A stretch of DNA of 19,327 bases from Microcaldota archaeon (GCA_021834865.1 JAKBRD010000013.1:1-19327); one strand, 5' to 3'; positions 1-9,323 are shown, counted from the stretch's first letter. Made by a program: numbers and translations. The notes: generated by a model from the sequence alone, not told the origin.

Positions 1-45
1 TTCTGCTTACCATGCAGACGCTCTACCATGCTGAGCTACCGAGGC
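1..45 (-). tRNA. tRNA-Thr (anticodon GGT), 5' part only
   Basis: Read on the minus strand from base 45, the sequence folds as the 5' part of a tRNA. It has a 7-base acceptor strand (GCCTCGG), TA at positions 8-9, a D-stem GCTC/GAGC around the loop AGCATGGTA, and an anticodon stem TCTGC/GCAGA around the 7-base loop ATGGTAA. The anticodon is therefore GGT, for threonine. The variable loop, T-arm and 3' acceptor strand lie beyond the left edge. No intron is seen at the usual 37/38 site. Confidence 0.9.
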
Positions 46-89
46 ACGCTTGATGCACTATTTTTTAACTATAAACGTATAAAATCCCT
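46..89. promoter_or_regulatory. Divergent promoter region, tRNA-Thr / ksgA
   Basis: This 44-base spacer is AT-rich. On the minus strand a TATA-like stretch (TTTATAGTT, about 68-76) is centred about 27 bases before the tRNA-Thr 5' end, the expected archaeal TBP-site distance. On the plus strand T-rich and TATAAA-like runs (59-75) precede ksgA by about 20-26 bases, which suggests a leaderless or very short-leader transcript. Assignment rests on spacing and composition only. Confidence 0.5.
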
Positions 90-896
90 ATGTTTCAAAT
101 GAACCCAACAATAGAAAGGATAAAGGCGCTGCGCGCAAACAGAAAGCTTGGCCAGAACTTCATGGTAAACGAGGCTATAGCAGACTCGGAAGCCGAATAT
201 GCCTCTGGGCGTTCAGCAGTGGAACTTGGCCCTGGACTCGGCGTGCTGACAGGCAAGCTCTGCTCAAAAGCAAAGAGCGTTGTCGCAGTAGAGCGTGACG
301 AGAGGCTTTACAACATCCTCTCCGAAGAGCTTAGGTGTGATAACCTGAAGCTTATAAACGGCGACTTCTTCAAGCAGCAGGATTCCATATTCAAAGGCTG
401 CGACATAATGGTCTCGAACATACCATATAACCTCTCAAGCAAGACGATATCATGGCTTTCGAAATACAGGATGGAGGCGCTGCTCTGCGTCCAAGAGGAA
501 TTTGCAGAGCATATGCTTGCAAAGCCAGATACTAAGAAATACTCAAAGCTCAGCGTGGCTACTTATCTTATGTTCAATGCATATCCGATGATGAGAGTGC
601 CGCGAAACAACTTCTATCCGGTTCCAAATGTCGATTCAATGCTCATATACTTTAAGCCTAAAACGGAAAAGATAAGCCCTGAAACCATGCGCATAATATC
701 CCTGATAATGGAGCACAAGAAAAAAAGCATAAAGAATGCGGTAATGGATTCGCAGAAGCAGCTCGGCATAACAAAAGAAGAGGCTGCAGCCATCGCAAGC
801 GATTTGGGCTTAAGCTCGGACAAGGTATTCAAGCTTACGCCTGAGCAGATAGCAGAAACGGCAAAAGAATTGTCATCCTTGATAAAAAACCCGTAA
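90..896 (+). CDS. ksgA: 16S rRNA dimethyladenosine transferase (KsgA/Dim1)
   Basis: This 268-residue protein is a KsgA/Dim1 family enzyme, which uses S-adenosylmethionine to dimethylate two adjacent adenines in the 3'-terminal helix of 16S rRNA late in small-subunit assembly. Visible signatures, in order: the N-terminal KLGQNF motif (residues 19-24), the SAM-binding loop ELGPGLG (45-51), the acidic motif VERDERL (67-73), GDF (91-93), the catalytic NIPYNLSS motif (110-117), and FYPVPNVDS (175-183). A C-terminal helical domain completes a normal length for the family. The start is ATG 90; a second in-frame ATG at 99 would also keep every motif and cannot be excluded. The gene stands alone on its strand after the divergent tRNA-Thr. 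Cytoplasmic. Confidence 0.95.
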   Translation: MFQMNPTIERIKALRANRKLGQNFMVNEAIADSEAEYASGRSAVELGPGLGVLTGKLCSKAKSVVAVERDERLYNILSEELRCDNLKLINGDFFKQQDSIFKGCDIMVSNIPYNLSSKTISWLSKYRMEALLCVQEEFAEHMLAKPDTKKYSKLSVATYLMFNAYPMMRVPRNNFYPVPNVDSMLIYFKPKTEKISPETMRIISLIMEHKKKSIKNAVMDSQKQLGITKEEAAAIASDLGLSSDKVFKLTPEQIAETAKELSSLIKNP

Positions 897-907
897 TGCT
901 GTGATAG

Positions 908-925
908 CTTTAAATAATTTAAAAA
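908..925 (+). promoter_or_regulatory. TATA-like box for the giant surface protein gene
   Basis: An AT-only stretch, CTTTAAATAATTTAAAA, lies about 22-38 bases before the candidate start codons GTG 941, ATG 947 and ATG 950. Transcription would begin close to 940, giving a leaderless or nearly leaderless message. No Shine-Dalgarno-like sequence separates it from the start codons. Confidence 0.5.
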
Positions 926-946
926 GATAATGAATATAAAGTGTAT

Positions 947-3900
947 ATGATGGGAAAAGCTCTATTGAAAGCCAAGCCTATTGCATTTTATGCCTTAGCG
1001 CTTGTGATTCTGCTATCATTGTTAGCATCTTTTTCTATCGGGCAATCCCTATCATATCAAGCTGCGCCAAATTCCAGCATATTAAAGCCTCCAATAATGA
1101 CACCAACATTCAGCTGCCCTAGCGGCATACGCGCCCAGAGCAATGTGGTATACTCGAGCAATACTGTGCTTAGCTCTGATGTTTGCGCATTTAACATAAC
1201 GGTAAAAAAGAATGTTGTACTTCAAACTAACGGCTATGCGATATACGCGCTAAGTATATTCACAAATAACGGCACTGTAGAAAACAGGAATGGCGGAGCC
1301 GGAGGTACAGCCTACTCAGATGCGGGTGGCCACGGCAACGGTGCCAACGGTCCTGATACTAGTACTTTAACCGGCTCGTTGGCTGGCGGCAACGGAGGTG
1401 CTCCATTTTATCAATCATTTAGTGTAGGAATCACTCTTGCTTGGGGTTCAGGCGGCGGTGGCGGTGGTGGAGCAAACGCTACAGGCGGGTACAATTCTTC
1501 ACATAGCGGCAATTCACAAGGCGGTGCTTATGGTGGCGGCGGTGGAGCTGGAGGTGCTTGGTTTGGCGGCGGAAATAACGGTGCAAATGGTGGTGGATAT
1601 ATAGAAATTTATGCTAACAGATTCATAAACAACAATCTCATAACTGCCTCTGGACGTAATGCCAGTGGCTCTGCAAACTGGGCAGGCGGTGGCGGCGGTG
1701 GAGGTTTTATTTATATAGAAATAACTACTAGTATACCTAAATATGCAGTTTTGGGCAATATAGACGTAAACGGTGGCAATGCTGCAGGCGTAACTCATAA
1801 TTCATATTGCGGTGGCGGCGGTGGCGGCGGTGGCGGCGTTATAAAAATAACCACAAATTATGGGGTGCTTCCTAAACAAACATATCAAGGGTCCTCTCCA
1901 ATCCATCCTGGTTTAACCTCATTCGGCGGGTCGAATAGCGCAGAGGTCAATAATGCAGGGTGTACAAATGGCAACTCTGGCAGCGATGGGGAGATATCCA
2001 TAATAAACCTGCCTCCTGTGCCTCCACCGAGCGGTTGCACTGGCCCTGGCAGGGCTTATAGCGAAAAAGGTGGCTACTGCGTCTTCATTAATTCTACATA
2101 CCTAACAACACCTTATCCAGACGCGCTTAGTGGATCGCTTGAGCCGTCTAATGGATATACGTCCTCCCAGCCCACAACAGCCAACCAGCTCACATACGAG
2201 GAACAGAATGCCCAATGGCTGCTTACCTGCCCAATAGCTCCAAATCCTCTTTATACTGCGGATTATTTTAACACGTCAAAGCCGCGATTCATATCCGGGA
2301 ACAGGTGCCTGGCTAGCACGAATCCCCTAAGCACCGCAATAATAGTCAATACGACCGTATTTTGGTCTTACCACACTATAGCAAACTCCACAACGAAACT
2401 TACTATATTAAACCCTGGCGTGCTTACGGTTGCAAATCTGGGATATTCCGGCTCTGTCCAACTGATGAACTTGTCGTATGCAATATCCAACATATACAAT
2501 ACAGAGTCGTATATATTCAAGCAGCCGACAACTACAAGCGAATCAGGGTTGTGGACCTGGACGCTCGAATTTGTGAATTTCAGCAAGCTTACAAGCAGCC
2601 AGATTTCGAGCCTTTCACAGAAAAACCGTAAGTTCCCAAAGTCTGGCAGCACTTTTCCATATCTAGAATACTACAACAGCACTAACGACTGCCTGTACAA
2701 CTACACATATTCCGAGTCAGTGGATTTCAAGGGCATAAGCAACCAAAAAATACCAATACCGGTAAATCTGCCCTACGAATTTCCACAGAGGATAGTATTT
2801 CAGAACGGATCCGTTGCCGAAACTTCCAGCACTGCACAGGCAGGAACAGGCTGTGCCCAATGGCTATTTTGGGATGGCGGCGTATATGGCGGAACCGGTT
2901 GCAGCTTTAGTGTAAACGAAGTATCTGATTCAGCAACATTTTATTATGCAAACACGATACAGCCAAGCGGCCACGGCTGCACTGTAGGCGATTGCGGTGG
3001 CGGCAATTCATACGTATATACTACAACTAACGACATCAAATACGCAAACGACTATCTGGTAGCTACAGCAAGCTATGAAGGATTTGGAGGTCCTTTAAAT
3101 GGTTGCTACAGCCCGTTCGGGTGTATGTACGACTACAAAGCTTACGCTATACCGTCCTCGCAGCTGCATTTCTCCGAGGTGGCTGCAATACCATACTTGC
3201 TTTACAATTTTTCAACGCCTGCTACTGTGAGCGACGTCAACGGAAGGACAAGATATCTTAACAACTCGTATGACTTATACAGCCCGCATAATTATCTAAA
3301 CCCAAACGACCTTGAGCCATACGCACTGCATACTGGCTCTTCATTCTTTGCCACTATAATAAACAACACCGGCTCATATTTCGTCGAGTATCCCTATTCA
3401 TCCGTATTTATGACTTCCAACGCGGCGTTCGACGATCCGAATCCGGATTTCATAACTGCGCTTAACACTAGCCAGCAGCAGTCCGAGACAAGCAGCTCAA
3501 ATCCCCTTTCGGCGCTGTTAAGCAAGCCGGTAGGATTGTTCAAGTCAGGGACGGTGCTCTCTCCATCATATGCAATCGCTACTCCGAACGACTTCATATA
3601 TCTAATAAATCATACTACATCATCTGGCCTTTTCAGCACAAACACAAAGAGCTATCTTTACACTATAAGAATGATACCTTTCGGCTATTACAACCTTACC
3701 AACTTGCAGCCAAATTTTGCTGCCGACGTGCTGACAACTAATTCTCCTTATAGCACCAATTCTTTGTGGGTGTCTGCATGGGAATCTTACTGGAAAGATG
3801 CACTTGCAGAACAGGGCCAAAATTATTACATAACAAACCTAACCGGGATATCTGACAGCAATTCTTATGCATGCTGGTCATGGACGCTTAGCTGCGTAAA

Positions 3901-6900
3901 CGGCAAGCATGCAGTGCTAAAGGCATTTATCCCTACTTCGGTAACATCCGACTATGCCGATGATATATTTCTTGCAGGCCTAGACAGCAAGAACGGCAAA
4001 CTTGAGCTTGCGGCTTACTTTAGCAACTATTCTAGCTCGGATCCAAATGCAAGCCAAGTCGCTAGGGTCATAAGCCCGTCAAGCGATGCAGGGTTCAAAC
4101 TATCCCAAGATATAGCTACGACTTCAGGAGGCCAATTCCTATATCTGTCAAATTCCAGCTATCCGAACATACCAATGTTCTCTTCAAACACTCTGACATA
4201 CGACCGCAACATCAGCCTTTCGTATTCTAACTTGACGTTCAATCTGAATATTTCCTCATACCTGGCGCATGGCGGGCCTTTCGGAAGCAACACTGTGGCG
4301 GCTGCTTATTCCGGAATTGCAAATACTACGGTGGATGTTTCTTCAAATCACCACCCAATAGCGATATTCGACTACGGCGACCTTCTCTACGTAATCGACG
4401 ACTGGTCATTTACTGTAAACAGCTTGCCATCTTCCATAATGATGATGCGCGTATTTTTCCCGAACGGCACCGCAATACCTATCGACGGGCAGAATTATGA
4501 CGACATGATAGTCAATGCTTCGAATCCAAGCGTAGACCTTTCAGGCGTAAACATATCCACTACCGTTACAGATCCTCCATACGGATGGCCTCTATCTGCA
4601 AACATATCCGTCGGAAACGGAAATTATATTTCATACTGTGCTGCTGGATGTGAATACAGCCCATCAAACAGCATAAACTACAACGGGTATCCTCCGATAG
4701 GGCCATTCATTAACGCCAGCTCAGGTTTCGTTTCGGCAGATCCTAGCAGTATCGGTTTTTACATGAACTACAACGGTACTGCTTACATGATAGCACACGT
4801 AATGACATCGAGATATGAGTGCCCACTTTCAACACAAAGAGGCCTTGGTCCAAGGCCGTGTCATTACACTTACAAAGGAATGTACACCGAATTCCTTAGG
4901 TTTGTGCCGCAGGCGGTCAACTATACCAAGATATCGCTTTTATCTTACTCGAATTACGGGTGCCTTATAAACGTATCTACTTATAGCAGCCCATGCACCC
5001 AGAACAGCTACATATCGCAGATATATCCTCCATTCGCAGCTGCTCCAAGCCCGATAAAGTCGGTCCTTGGCCAAGGCTCTGCAGCGGACTACTACGACGC
5101 GCAAGCGCTTTCGGAATCCCTTTTCCCAAACGGAATCAGCAGCTATGGAAATGGCTATGCCTCAACTAGCGAAAACGGTATCAACAGCCAGAGCTCGAAT
5201 ACCTCCCTAAACGATAGCTTTACAAACAGCACAGTAAACATTACCTATCCAAAACAAGCAGCTAGCTTCATAAGGCTTACTTCGTCCATCGGGGGCTATG
5301 CCTTAATACCATACAAAGCATCTTACACTGTGACAAAATCCTGGAATCTAATAAGCACAGACCCTTCCGGCTGCACCGACGTACTTCCATCAAGCAAGAC
5401 TCTGACTTATGACGGCTATTCCGCTTTGCAGGTCAATGCAACTCCTTCATCATCAAATTCTCTCGTAGAAGGAGGCCCTACATACCTAAAGAACATACTT
5501 TTAAATTCGTTCTACAATGCAAACCTATCTGACAATGATTCAATAATACCTCCAAGCTCTGCATACAACATATTCACTAATAGGCTTTTGGGTTCGGTAA
5601 TGCTCAACCAGAGCATAAACTCATCCGGCACTTCAATACAAAAGATAATAAACTACTCCAGGATGTACAACTACAGCCTTTACTACGTCAATCAGTCTGC
5701 AGGGGGAAACAATTATCCAGGATATGCTTATTCCAAAGTAGTGCTTGCAAACGTAAGCAGTGCTGGTACATCTAACACTCCAGTTTACGGCGCTTCGAAC
5801 TCTTTGATAAAAAATCCGGTTCAGTTTCCGGGCAACAGCATATTTACATACGTTAACAATACCTATACCAACTTTGCCAATCTATTTCAGCAGTTCACGT
5901 ATTTCAAATACTACGACCTTATGGCAATATCGTTCCCCAACGATGGGCAGATACTTGGATACAATAGGCTTGTCTACGTACTTCAGGACTCATTCAACAA
6001 CACTATATATGCGCCGATGGACGTAGACATAGCAAATACGACCATGATAAACGTAAACGTCAACCCGATAGTCAACGCATTGAACGCAAACCAGACTCTC
6101 CTCAATATAACCGGCTCGGCAGGCTATGTGTCTGGGCTATATTCAAAAAGCTTTGCGCCGCTGCCAAAGGGCTCGAAGATATACCTTTATTACGACACGC
6201 CGCTCAATTACTTCAATTCCACGGAAAGCCCATATGTGCAGAGCGAGCTTGTCGATTATTACACTTATGCAGAAAAATGCGCATTCGGGGCAAATCCTGG
6301 CGCAAAATGCAATTTTGCAAATCCGCTAAACGAATACATACAGGGATCCTCAGGCGCTTTGGAAGCAAATGCAATATCCTACCACCCGCAATACAATAGC
6401 TCTGGAGTATGCCCTGCACCTCCAAAGCACAGCCTGCTTAATATAACTGTACCAACTGATTGCAGCATATACAACAACACTGCAGTAGTTCCTGCGAATG
6501 CATATGTGGGCAACATACCTGTAGCTTCGTATACGCGCTACTGCGAGCCAGAGTATACAAATGGCACCGGAATTCTAACTTCACAGCTTGGCCTTGCTGC
6601 AATAGTAAGCACTAACAGCACAGGAGGATTTTCTACAAATGCAATAACTGCCTGCGGAACAGGGTCGAGCCAGATAATCGCAAAGTACTATGGTGGCCCG
6701 GGTCCAGAGCCACAGATATACTCGCAGCCTTCAATAGCCAATTCGGTAATCTCGCTAAGCCCAACGCCCACATCCATATCTGTATATGAATACAACTATT
6801 CGTTCGCACCGAACCAGACAACTATCTCATTTAACGTGGGCAGCTACTATCTTAGCATGGGAGACATAAGCATTACTGTTACGCTTGTTGTGATAGCTGG

Positions 6901-6976
6901 AATAATCGCCTATCAGATATCATCAAAGCGCAGGCAGTTTTCAGGCATTGCACATGCCGGGAAACGCTCCAGATAA
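947..6976 (+). CDS. Giant membrane-anchored, sequon-rich surface protein
   Basis: The protein has about 2,009 residues and I do not recognise it as a named family. Numbered from the upstream GTG 941, it has a hydrophobic signal anchor at 14-32, a glycine-rich repeat region at about 112-310, a Pro-rich joint near 355-363, and then roughly 1,600 residues rich in Ser, Thr, Asn and Tyr with dozens of N-X-S/T sequons and scattered cysteines. A transmembrane helix at about 1976-1993 is followed by a basic 18-residue tail. This layout means nearly all of the chain is outside the cell, held by one or two membrane segments, as in archaeal S-layer or surface adhesin proteins. GTG 941, ATG 947 and ATG 950 are all possible starts; ATG 947 was chosen as the first ATG after the TATA-like box. 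It is followed after 38 bases by another membrane-anchored gene with its own likely promoter. Role in surface coat or attachment is an inference. Confidence 0.85.
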   Translation: MMGKALLKAKPIAFYALALVILLSLLASFSIGQSLSYQAAPNSSILKPPIMTPTFSCPSGIRAQSNVVYSSNTVLSSDVCAFNITVKKNVVLQTNGYAIYALSIFTNNGTVENRNGGAGGTAYSDAGGHGNGANGPDTSTLTGSLAGGNGGAPFYQSFSVGITLAWGSGGGGGGGANATGGYNSSHSGNSQGGAYGGGGGAGGAWFGGGNNGANGGGYIEIYANRFINNNLITASGRNASGSANWAGGGGGGGFIYIEITTSIPKYAVLGNIDVNGGNAAGVTHNSYCGGGGGGGGGVIKITTNYGVLPKQTYQGSSPIHPGLTSFGGSNSAEVNNAGCTNGNSGSDGEISIINLPPVPPPSGCTGPGRAYSEKGGYCVFINSTYLTTPYPDALSGSLEPSNGYTSSQPTTANQLTYEEQNAQWLLTCPIAPNPLYTADYFNTSKPRFISGNRCLASTNPLSTAIIVNTTVFWSYHTIANSTTKLTILNPGVLTVANLGYSGSVQLMNLSYAISNIYNTESYIFKQPTTTSESGLWTWTLEFVNFSKLTSSQISSLSQKNRKFPKSGSTFPYLEYYNSTNDCLYNYTYSESVDFKGISNQKIPIPVNLPYEFPQRIVFQNGSVAETSSTAQAGTGCAQWLFWDGGVYGGTGCSFSVNEVSDSATFYYANTIQPSGHGCTVGDCGGGNSYVYTTTNDIKYANDYLVATASYEGFGGPLNGCYSPFGCMYDYKAYAIPSSQLHFSEVAAIPYLLYNFSTPATVSDVNGRTRYLNNSYDLYSPHNYLNPNDLEPYALHTGSSFFATIINNTGSYFVEYPYSSVFMTSNAAFDDPNPDFITALNTSQQQSETSSSNPLSALLSKPVGLFKSGTVLSPSYAIATPNDFIYLINHTTSSGLFSTNTKSYLYTIRMIPFGYYNLTNLQPNFAADVLTTNSPYSTNSLWVSAWESYWKDALAEQGQNYYITNLTGISDSNSYACWSWTLSCVNGKHAVLKAFIPTSVTSDYADDIFLAGLDSKNGKLELAAYFSNYSSSDPNASQVARVISPSSDAGFKLSQDIATTSGGQFLYLSNSSYPNIPMFSSNTLTYDRNISLSYSNLTFNLNISSYLAHGGPFGSNTVAAAYSGIANTTVDVSSNHHPIAIFDYGDLLYVIDDWSFTVNSLPSSIMMMRVFFPNGTAIPIDGQNYDDMIVNASNPSVDLSGVNISTTVTDPPYGWPLSANISVGNGNYISYCAAGCEYSPSNSINYNGYPPIGPFINASSGFVSADPSSIGFYMNYNGTAYMIAHVMTSRYECPLSTQRGLGPRPCHYTYKGMYTEFLRFVPQAVNYTKISLLSYSNYGCLINVSTYSSPCTQNSYISQIYPPFAAAPSPIKSVLGQGSAADYYDAQALSESLFPNGISSYGNGYASTSENGINSQSSNTSLNDSFTNSTVNITYPKQAASFIRLTSSIGGYALIPYKASYTVTKSWNLISTDPSGCTDVLPSSKTLTYDGYSALQVNATPSSSNSLVEGGPTYLKNILLNSFYNANLSDNDSIIPPSSAYNIFTNRLLGSVMLNQSINSSGTSIQKIINYSRMYNYSLYYVNQSAGGNNYPGYAYSKVVLANVSSAGTSNTPVYGASNSLIKNPVQFPGNSIFTYVNNTYTNFANLFQQFTYFKYYDLMAISFPNDGQILGYNRLVYVLQDSFNNTIYAPMDVDIANTTMINVNVNPIVNALNANQTLLNITGSAGYVSGLYSKSFAPLPKGSKIYLYYDTPLNYFNSTESPYVQSELVDYYTYAEKCAFGANPGAKCNFANPLNEYIQGSSGALEANAISYHPQYNSSGVCPAPPKHSLLNITVPTDCSIYNNTAVVPANAYVGNIPVASYTRYCEPEYTNGTGILTSQLGLAAIVSTNSTGGFSTNAITACGTGSSQIIAKYYGGPGPEPQIYSQPSIANSVISLSPTPTSISVYEYNYSFAPNQTTISFNVGSYYLSMGDISITVTLVVIAGIIAYQISSKRRQFSGIAHAGKRSR
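1276..1845 (+). repeat. Glycine-rich internal repeats of the giant protein
   Basis: At least four runs of GGC/GGT/GGA codons occur in frame, near 1450-1475, 1531-1575, 1684-1704 and 1810-1840, encoding blocks of six to nine glycines. Three blocks are followed by a short beta-strand-like segment: GGGYIEIYA, GGGFIYIEIT and GGGVIKITT. The first two are then followed by a segment ending in a turn with Gly or Asn (ITASGRN, IDVNGGN). This makes an imperfect repeat of about 50 residues, consistent with a glycine-rich beta-solenoid. Every unit change is a multiple of three, so gain or loss of units would keep the frame. Confidence 0.7.
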
Positions 6977-6977
6977 A

Positions 6978-6990
6978 TATTTATATTAAG
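6978..6990 (+). promoter_or_regulatory. TATA-like box for the basic membrane protein gene
   Basis: The AT-only sequence ATATTTATATTAA in the 38-base gap lies about 27 bases before base 7011. A transcript would start just before ATG 7015. It suggests this gene is transcribed separately from the giant gene upstream. Confidence 0.45.
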
Positions 6991-7014
6991 CAATGCGTAT
7001 AATTACTGAGAGAA

Positions 7015-8520
7015 ATGCTTTGGCTAATACCCGTGCTGCTAAGCTTTGACATAATAGAAGCACTAGTGCCTGTAATAATAATACTGGTTTTAATCGCCGC
7101 GGCAGCTGGCCTTACCAGGGGCACTGACATATTCGCTCTATTCGGCTTGGGAACCATCATGGGTTTCGCAAATTCTGGCAGTGGGCGCGTAGGAAAGGGC
7201 CTGAAGGGCACCAGATATGGCGCAGATTCGATAAAAAGGGGCAGAGCCGCAGGCAAAGCCAAAAACGGCTTAGTCGCGAACGCTAGAAAAGCAAAGGCCA
7301 AATACGGCAAAGATAAGGCACGGTCTATCGAGGCTAAAAAGAATTTGAGGGATCGTTCTGCGAAGAAGACTGAAAAGCGCCTCAATACGCTCAAAGAGAA
7401 AGGCCTAGAAAAATCCCCAACTGCCAAAAGGTTGCAAAAAAAGCTCGATAAAATAAACTCTGCAACGAAGAGAGAAGAAAAAGTGCGTGGAGTACCAGAC
7501 AAATTGGTTTCAATGCCTGCGGGTTTAGAGCCAAAAGATGCAGTAGCATTAGCTTTAGGCGGCATGGCAGTTTCGAGGTCAACCCGAAAGGGACTAGAAA
7601 AAACAGCTAAGCACATTCAAAAACTCAATGAACGGTTGGCAACCGCTCGTGACAAAGAGCAAAAAGGCATTGGAGAACACATGAGCAGAATGAGCATCTA
7701 TTCTCAAGAAAACGAAAGAAGATTAAATAAAAACCTAAAAAAGGGTAAAAATACTCAAAAGACCATTGGCAACTTTGGAGATATACCTACTACTACAAGG
7801 GTTGTTTCGGTAGGCAGAGAGGGCGTAAGAATTGGCCACGTGCCAAAATTCACCAATTACGTCAAAACCGTAAACTCAAGAAGTACACCAGTAAACTTGC
7901 ATAAAGCCCCTAAACAAAAATTATTCCTAAGTCTAGGTGGTAATACAAATCCAGGAACTGTAGGGCCTATGAAAGTGCTAAAAATACCTAAATCAGCATT
8001 CATACAGAAAGGCGCCATATATTCTATTGCTATGGCTGGGCTGCAGCACCGTTGGATCAAGCAGATAGAATCAGGTGGACCGCATGCCGAAAGGGCAGCA
8101 AAGCGCCTTAATAAGCTCAACGAAGTAGTTGCAAAAGCCCACTACTCAGATAAAAAAGATAAGCTTTCTGCTCCAGAAGCCTTTGAATTGGCCGAAAGGG
8201 GCGATTTGAGGTCTAAATATGCGCGTCGTCATAATGACATTGTATCTTTCGCTCTGCCGATTCCGGGTGGAGGGCTTGTCGGATCACTAATCGGCAGGCG
8301 TTTTCATGAGGAAAAACTCCAACGGCTTGAGCATGAAAATTACTTGTTGTATCTTGAAAGAAGAAAAGGGTACGACAAGATAAAGAGAGACATGGAAGCG
8401 TCCAAAGATCATACGATTCTTCATCCCATAGTTGGAAAGCACGGCTCGAAAAGCTTAGAAAATAAGCGCAAAAAGCTTTGGCTTGATGCTTACACTACCG
8501 CTTCGAAAGGCATTAAGTAG
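7015..8520 (+). CDS. Membrane-anchored, highly basic protein of unknown function
   Basis: The protein has 501 residues and I do not recognise it. Residues 15-33 form a clear hydrophobic helix and 37-52 a second, weaker one. From about residue 57 the chain becomes extremely rich in Lys and Arg (57-160 especially), with predicted helices and few acidic clusters. A short hydrophobic, Gly-containing stretch at 409-427 (with PIPGGGLVGSLIG) may touch or enter the membrane. By the positive-inside rule the basic part should be cytoplasmic. The start ATG 7015 follows a TATA-like box by about 27 bases and places the hydrophobic segment at the N-terminus. The gene lies 38 bases after the giant surface protein, so a partnership is possible but unproven. 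A charge profile like this could suit binding to nucleic acid, ribosomes or anionic lipid; none of these is shown. It ends convergent to the RCK cluster. Confidence 0.8.
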   Translation: MLWLIPVLLSFDIIEALVPVIIILVLIAAAAGLTRGTDIFALFGLGTIMGFANSGSGRVGKGLKGTRYGADSIKRGRAAGKAKNGLVANARKAKAKYGKDKARSIEAKKNLRDRSAKKTEKRLNTLKEKGLEKSPTAKRLQKKLDKINSATKREEKVRGVPDKLVSMPAGLEPKDAVALALGGMAVSRSTRKGLEKTAKHIQKLNERLATARDKEQKGIGEHMSRMSIYSQENERRLNKNLKKGKNTQKTIGNFGDIPTTTRVVSVGREGVRIGHVPKFTNYVKTVNSRSTPVNLHKAPKQKLFLSLGGNTNPGTVGPMKVLKIPKSAFIQKGAIYSIAMAGLQHRWIKQIESGGPHAERAAKRLNKLNEVVAKAHYSDKKDKLSAPEAFELAERGDLRSKYARRHNDIVSFALPIPGGGLVGSLIGRRFHEEKLQRLEHENYLLYLERRKGYDKIKRDMEASKDHTILHPIVGKHGSKSLENKRKKLWLDAYTTASKGIK

Positions 8521-8577
8521 TCTTATGCAAATCCTTAAGCATATCCAAAGCAGCTAAAACGCAATGCCACAAAGCCG

Positions 8578-8591
8578 TTTCTTTTTGCTTT
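8578..8591 (+). terminator. Possible T-rich terminator
   Basis: TTTCTTTTTGCTTT lies about 60 bases after the stop codon at 8520, in the gap between convergent genes. Pyrimidine- and T-rich runs like this serve as intrinsic terminators in archaea. No strong hairpin precedes it. Confidence 0.35.
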
Positions 8592-8603
8592 CCATGCATG
8601 CGC

Positions 8604-9323
8604 TTATGAATATGCAGATATTATGCTCTCCGACATCCTGTCTCCTGCAGCGGCTTCAGGCATTATGCATTTGTAAACCCCGCTCCTGCTAAGCTTGGGT
8701 ATGTTCTCCTCTTTTGCTACTCGTGTTATTATTTTTACTTTGCTTCCAACTGCCTTTGCCGAGATTGCTATCATGCTGTTCTTTATGTCGTCGTCGCTGC
8801 AAGCCACTATATAAGCTGCGTTGCCTATCCCTGCCTTGGCCAGCGTTTCCTTTATTGTGGGGTTGCCCATTATTGCGAATACGCCCATTTCGTCCGCCTT
8901 TTCAAGCTCTTCCTGGCTCTGGACTACAAATACATGCTTAACTCCCTTTTCCTTGAGCTTGAGCGATATCATCTCCCCGAGCCGGTTCATGCTGGTTATT
9001 ATCACATGGCCCTTAAACCCGCGTATCTTTCTTTCTTGAAACCTTTCCCTTATGCCCAAGCCTTTTATAAATTCGAAGAACAATGCGGCGAGCCATACTG
9101 CCAGGAGCGCAAAAACTATGACGTCTATTATGCTTGCTGCCACCATGAGCGGATTCCCTGCGACCGATAACGGCAGCTTATAATACTCTATATCAAGGGC
9201 AAGTAGCGCGTTCCAAACTATCGCTACTGCTATCCCGATTCCAGACGCAGCCGTAAGGCCCACTGCCAAGATAAACAGGATTATGGAAGAATATGCGATT
9301 ATTGTAAGCCTCTCGTCTATCAT
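8604..9323 (-). CDS. Divergent two-helix channel-like protein with degenerate RCK (TrkA-N) domain
   Basis: The 239-residue protein has the order TM1 (about 9-27), a pore-like hydrophobic re-entrant segment (about 30-45), TM2 (58-86), then an RCK/TrkA-N Rossmann domain from residue 106. This is the layout of MthK-type calcium- or ligand-gated K+ channels. At the place of the TVGYG filter it reads LDIEYYK (43-49). In the Rossmann loop the usual GxGxxG is replaced by SMNRLG (111-116), and the acidic residue expected at the end of strand 2 is Gln or Ser (VVQSQEE), so nucleotide binding is doubtful. No TrkA-C domain follows. Its ATG at 9323 touches the stop of the upstream RCK gene with no gap, so the two are surely co-transcribed and likely translationally coupled. 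It may be an auxiliary subunit, a channel of other selectivity, or a sensor. Family layout is clear; ion and ligand are unknown. Confidence 0.8.
   Translation of the reverse strand: MIDERLTIIAYSSIILFILAVGLTAASGIGIAVAIVWNALLALDIEYYKLPLSVAGNPLMVAASIIDVIVFALLAVWLAALFFEFIKGLGIRERFQERKIRGFKGHVIITSMNRLGEMISLKLKEKGVKHVFVVQSQEELEKADEMGVFAIMGNPTIKETLAKAGIGNAAYIVACSDDDIKNSMIAISAKAVGSKVKIITRVAKEENIPKLSRSGVYKCIMPEAAAGDRMSESIISAYS

Noticed and set aside
1441..1845. GGCGGTGGC runs as a possible CRISPR or minisatellite array
   Set aside because: The repeats are in-frame glycine codons of uneven length without constant repeats and spacers of regular size.
6981..7616. 211-codon open frame on the minus strand under the basic membrane protein gene
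   Set aside because: It lies opposite a gene with a good start, promoter and hydrophobic N-terminus. Its product has the Ala/Leu/Phe/Ser-rich look of an antisense translation of Lys-rich coding sequence.
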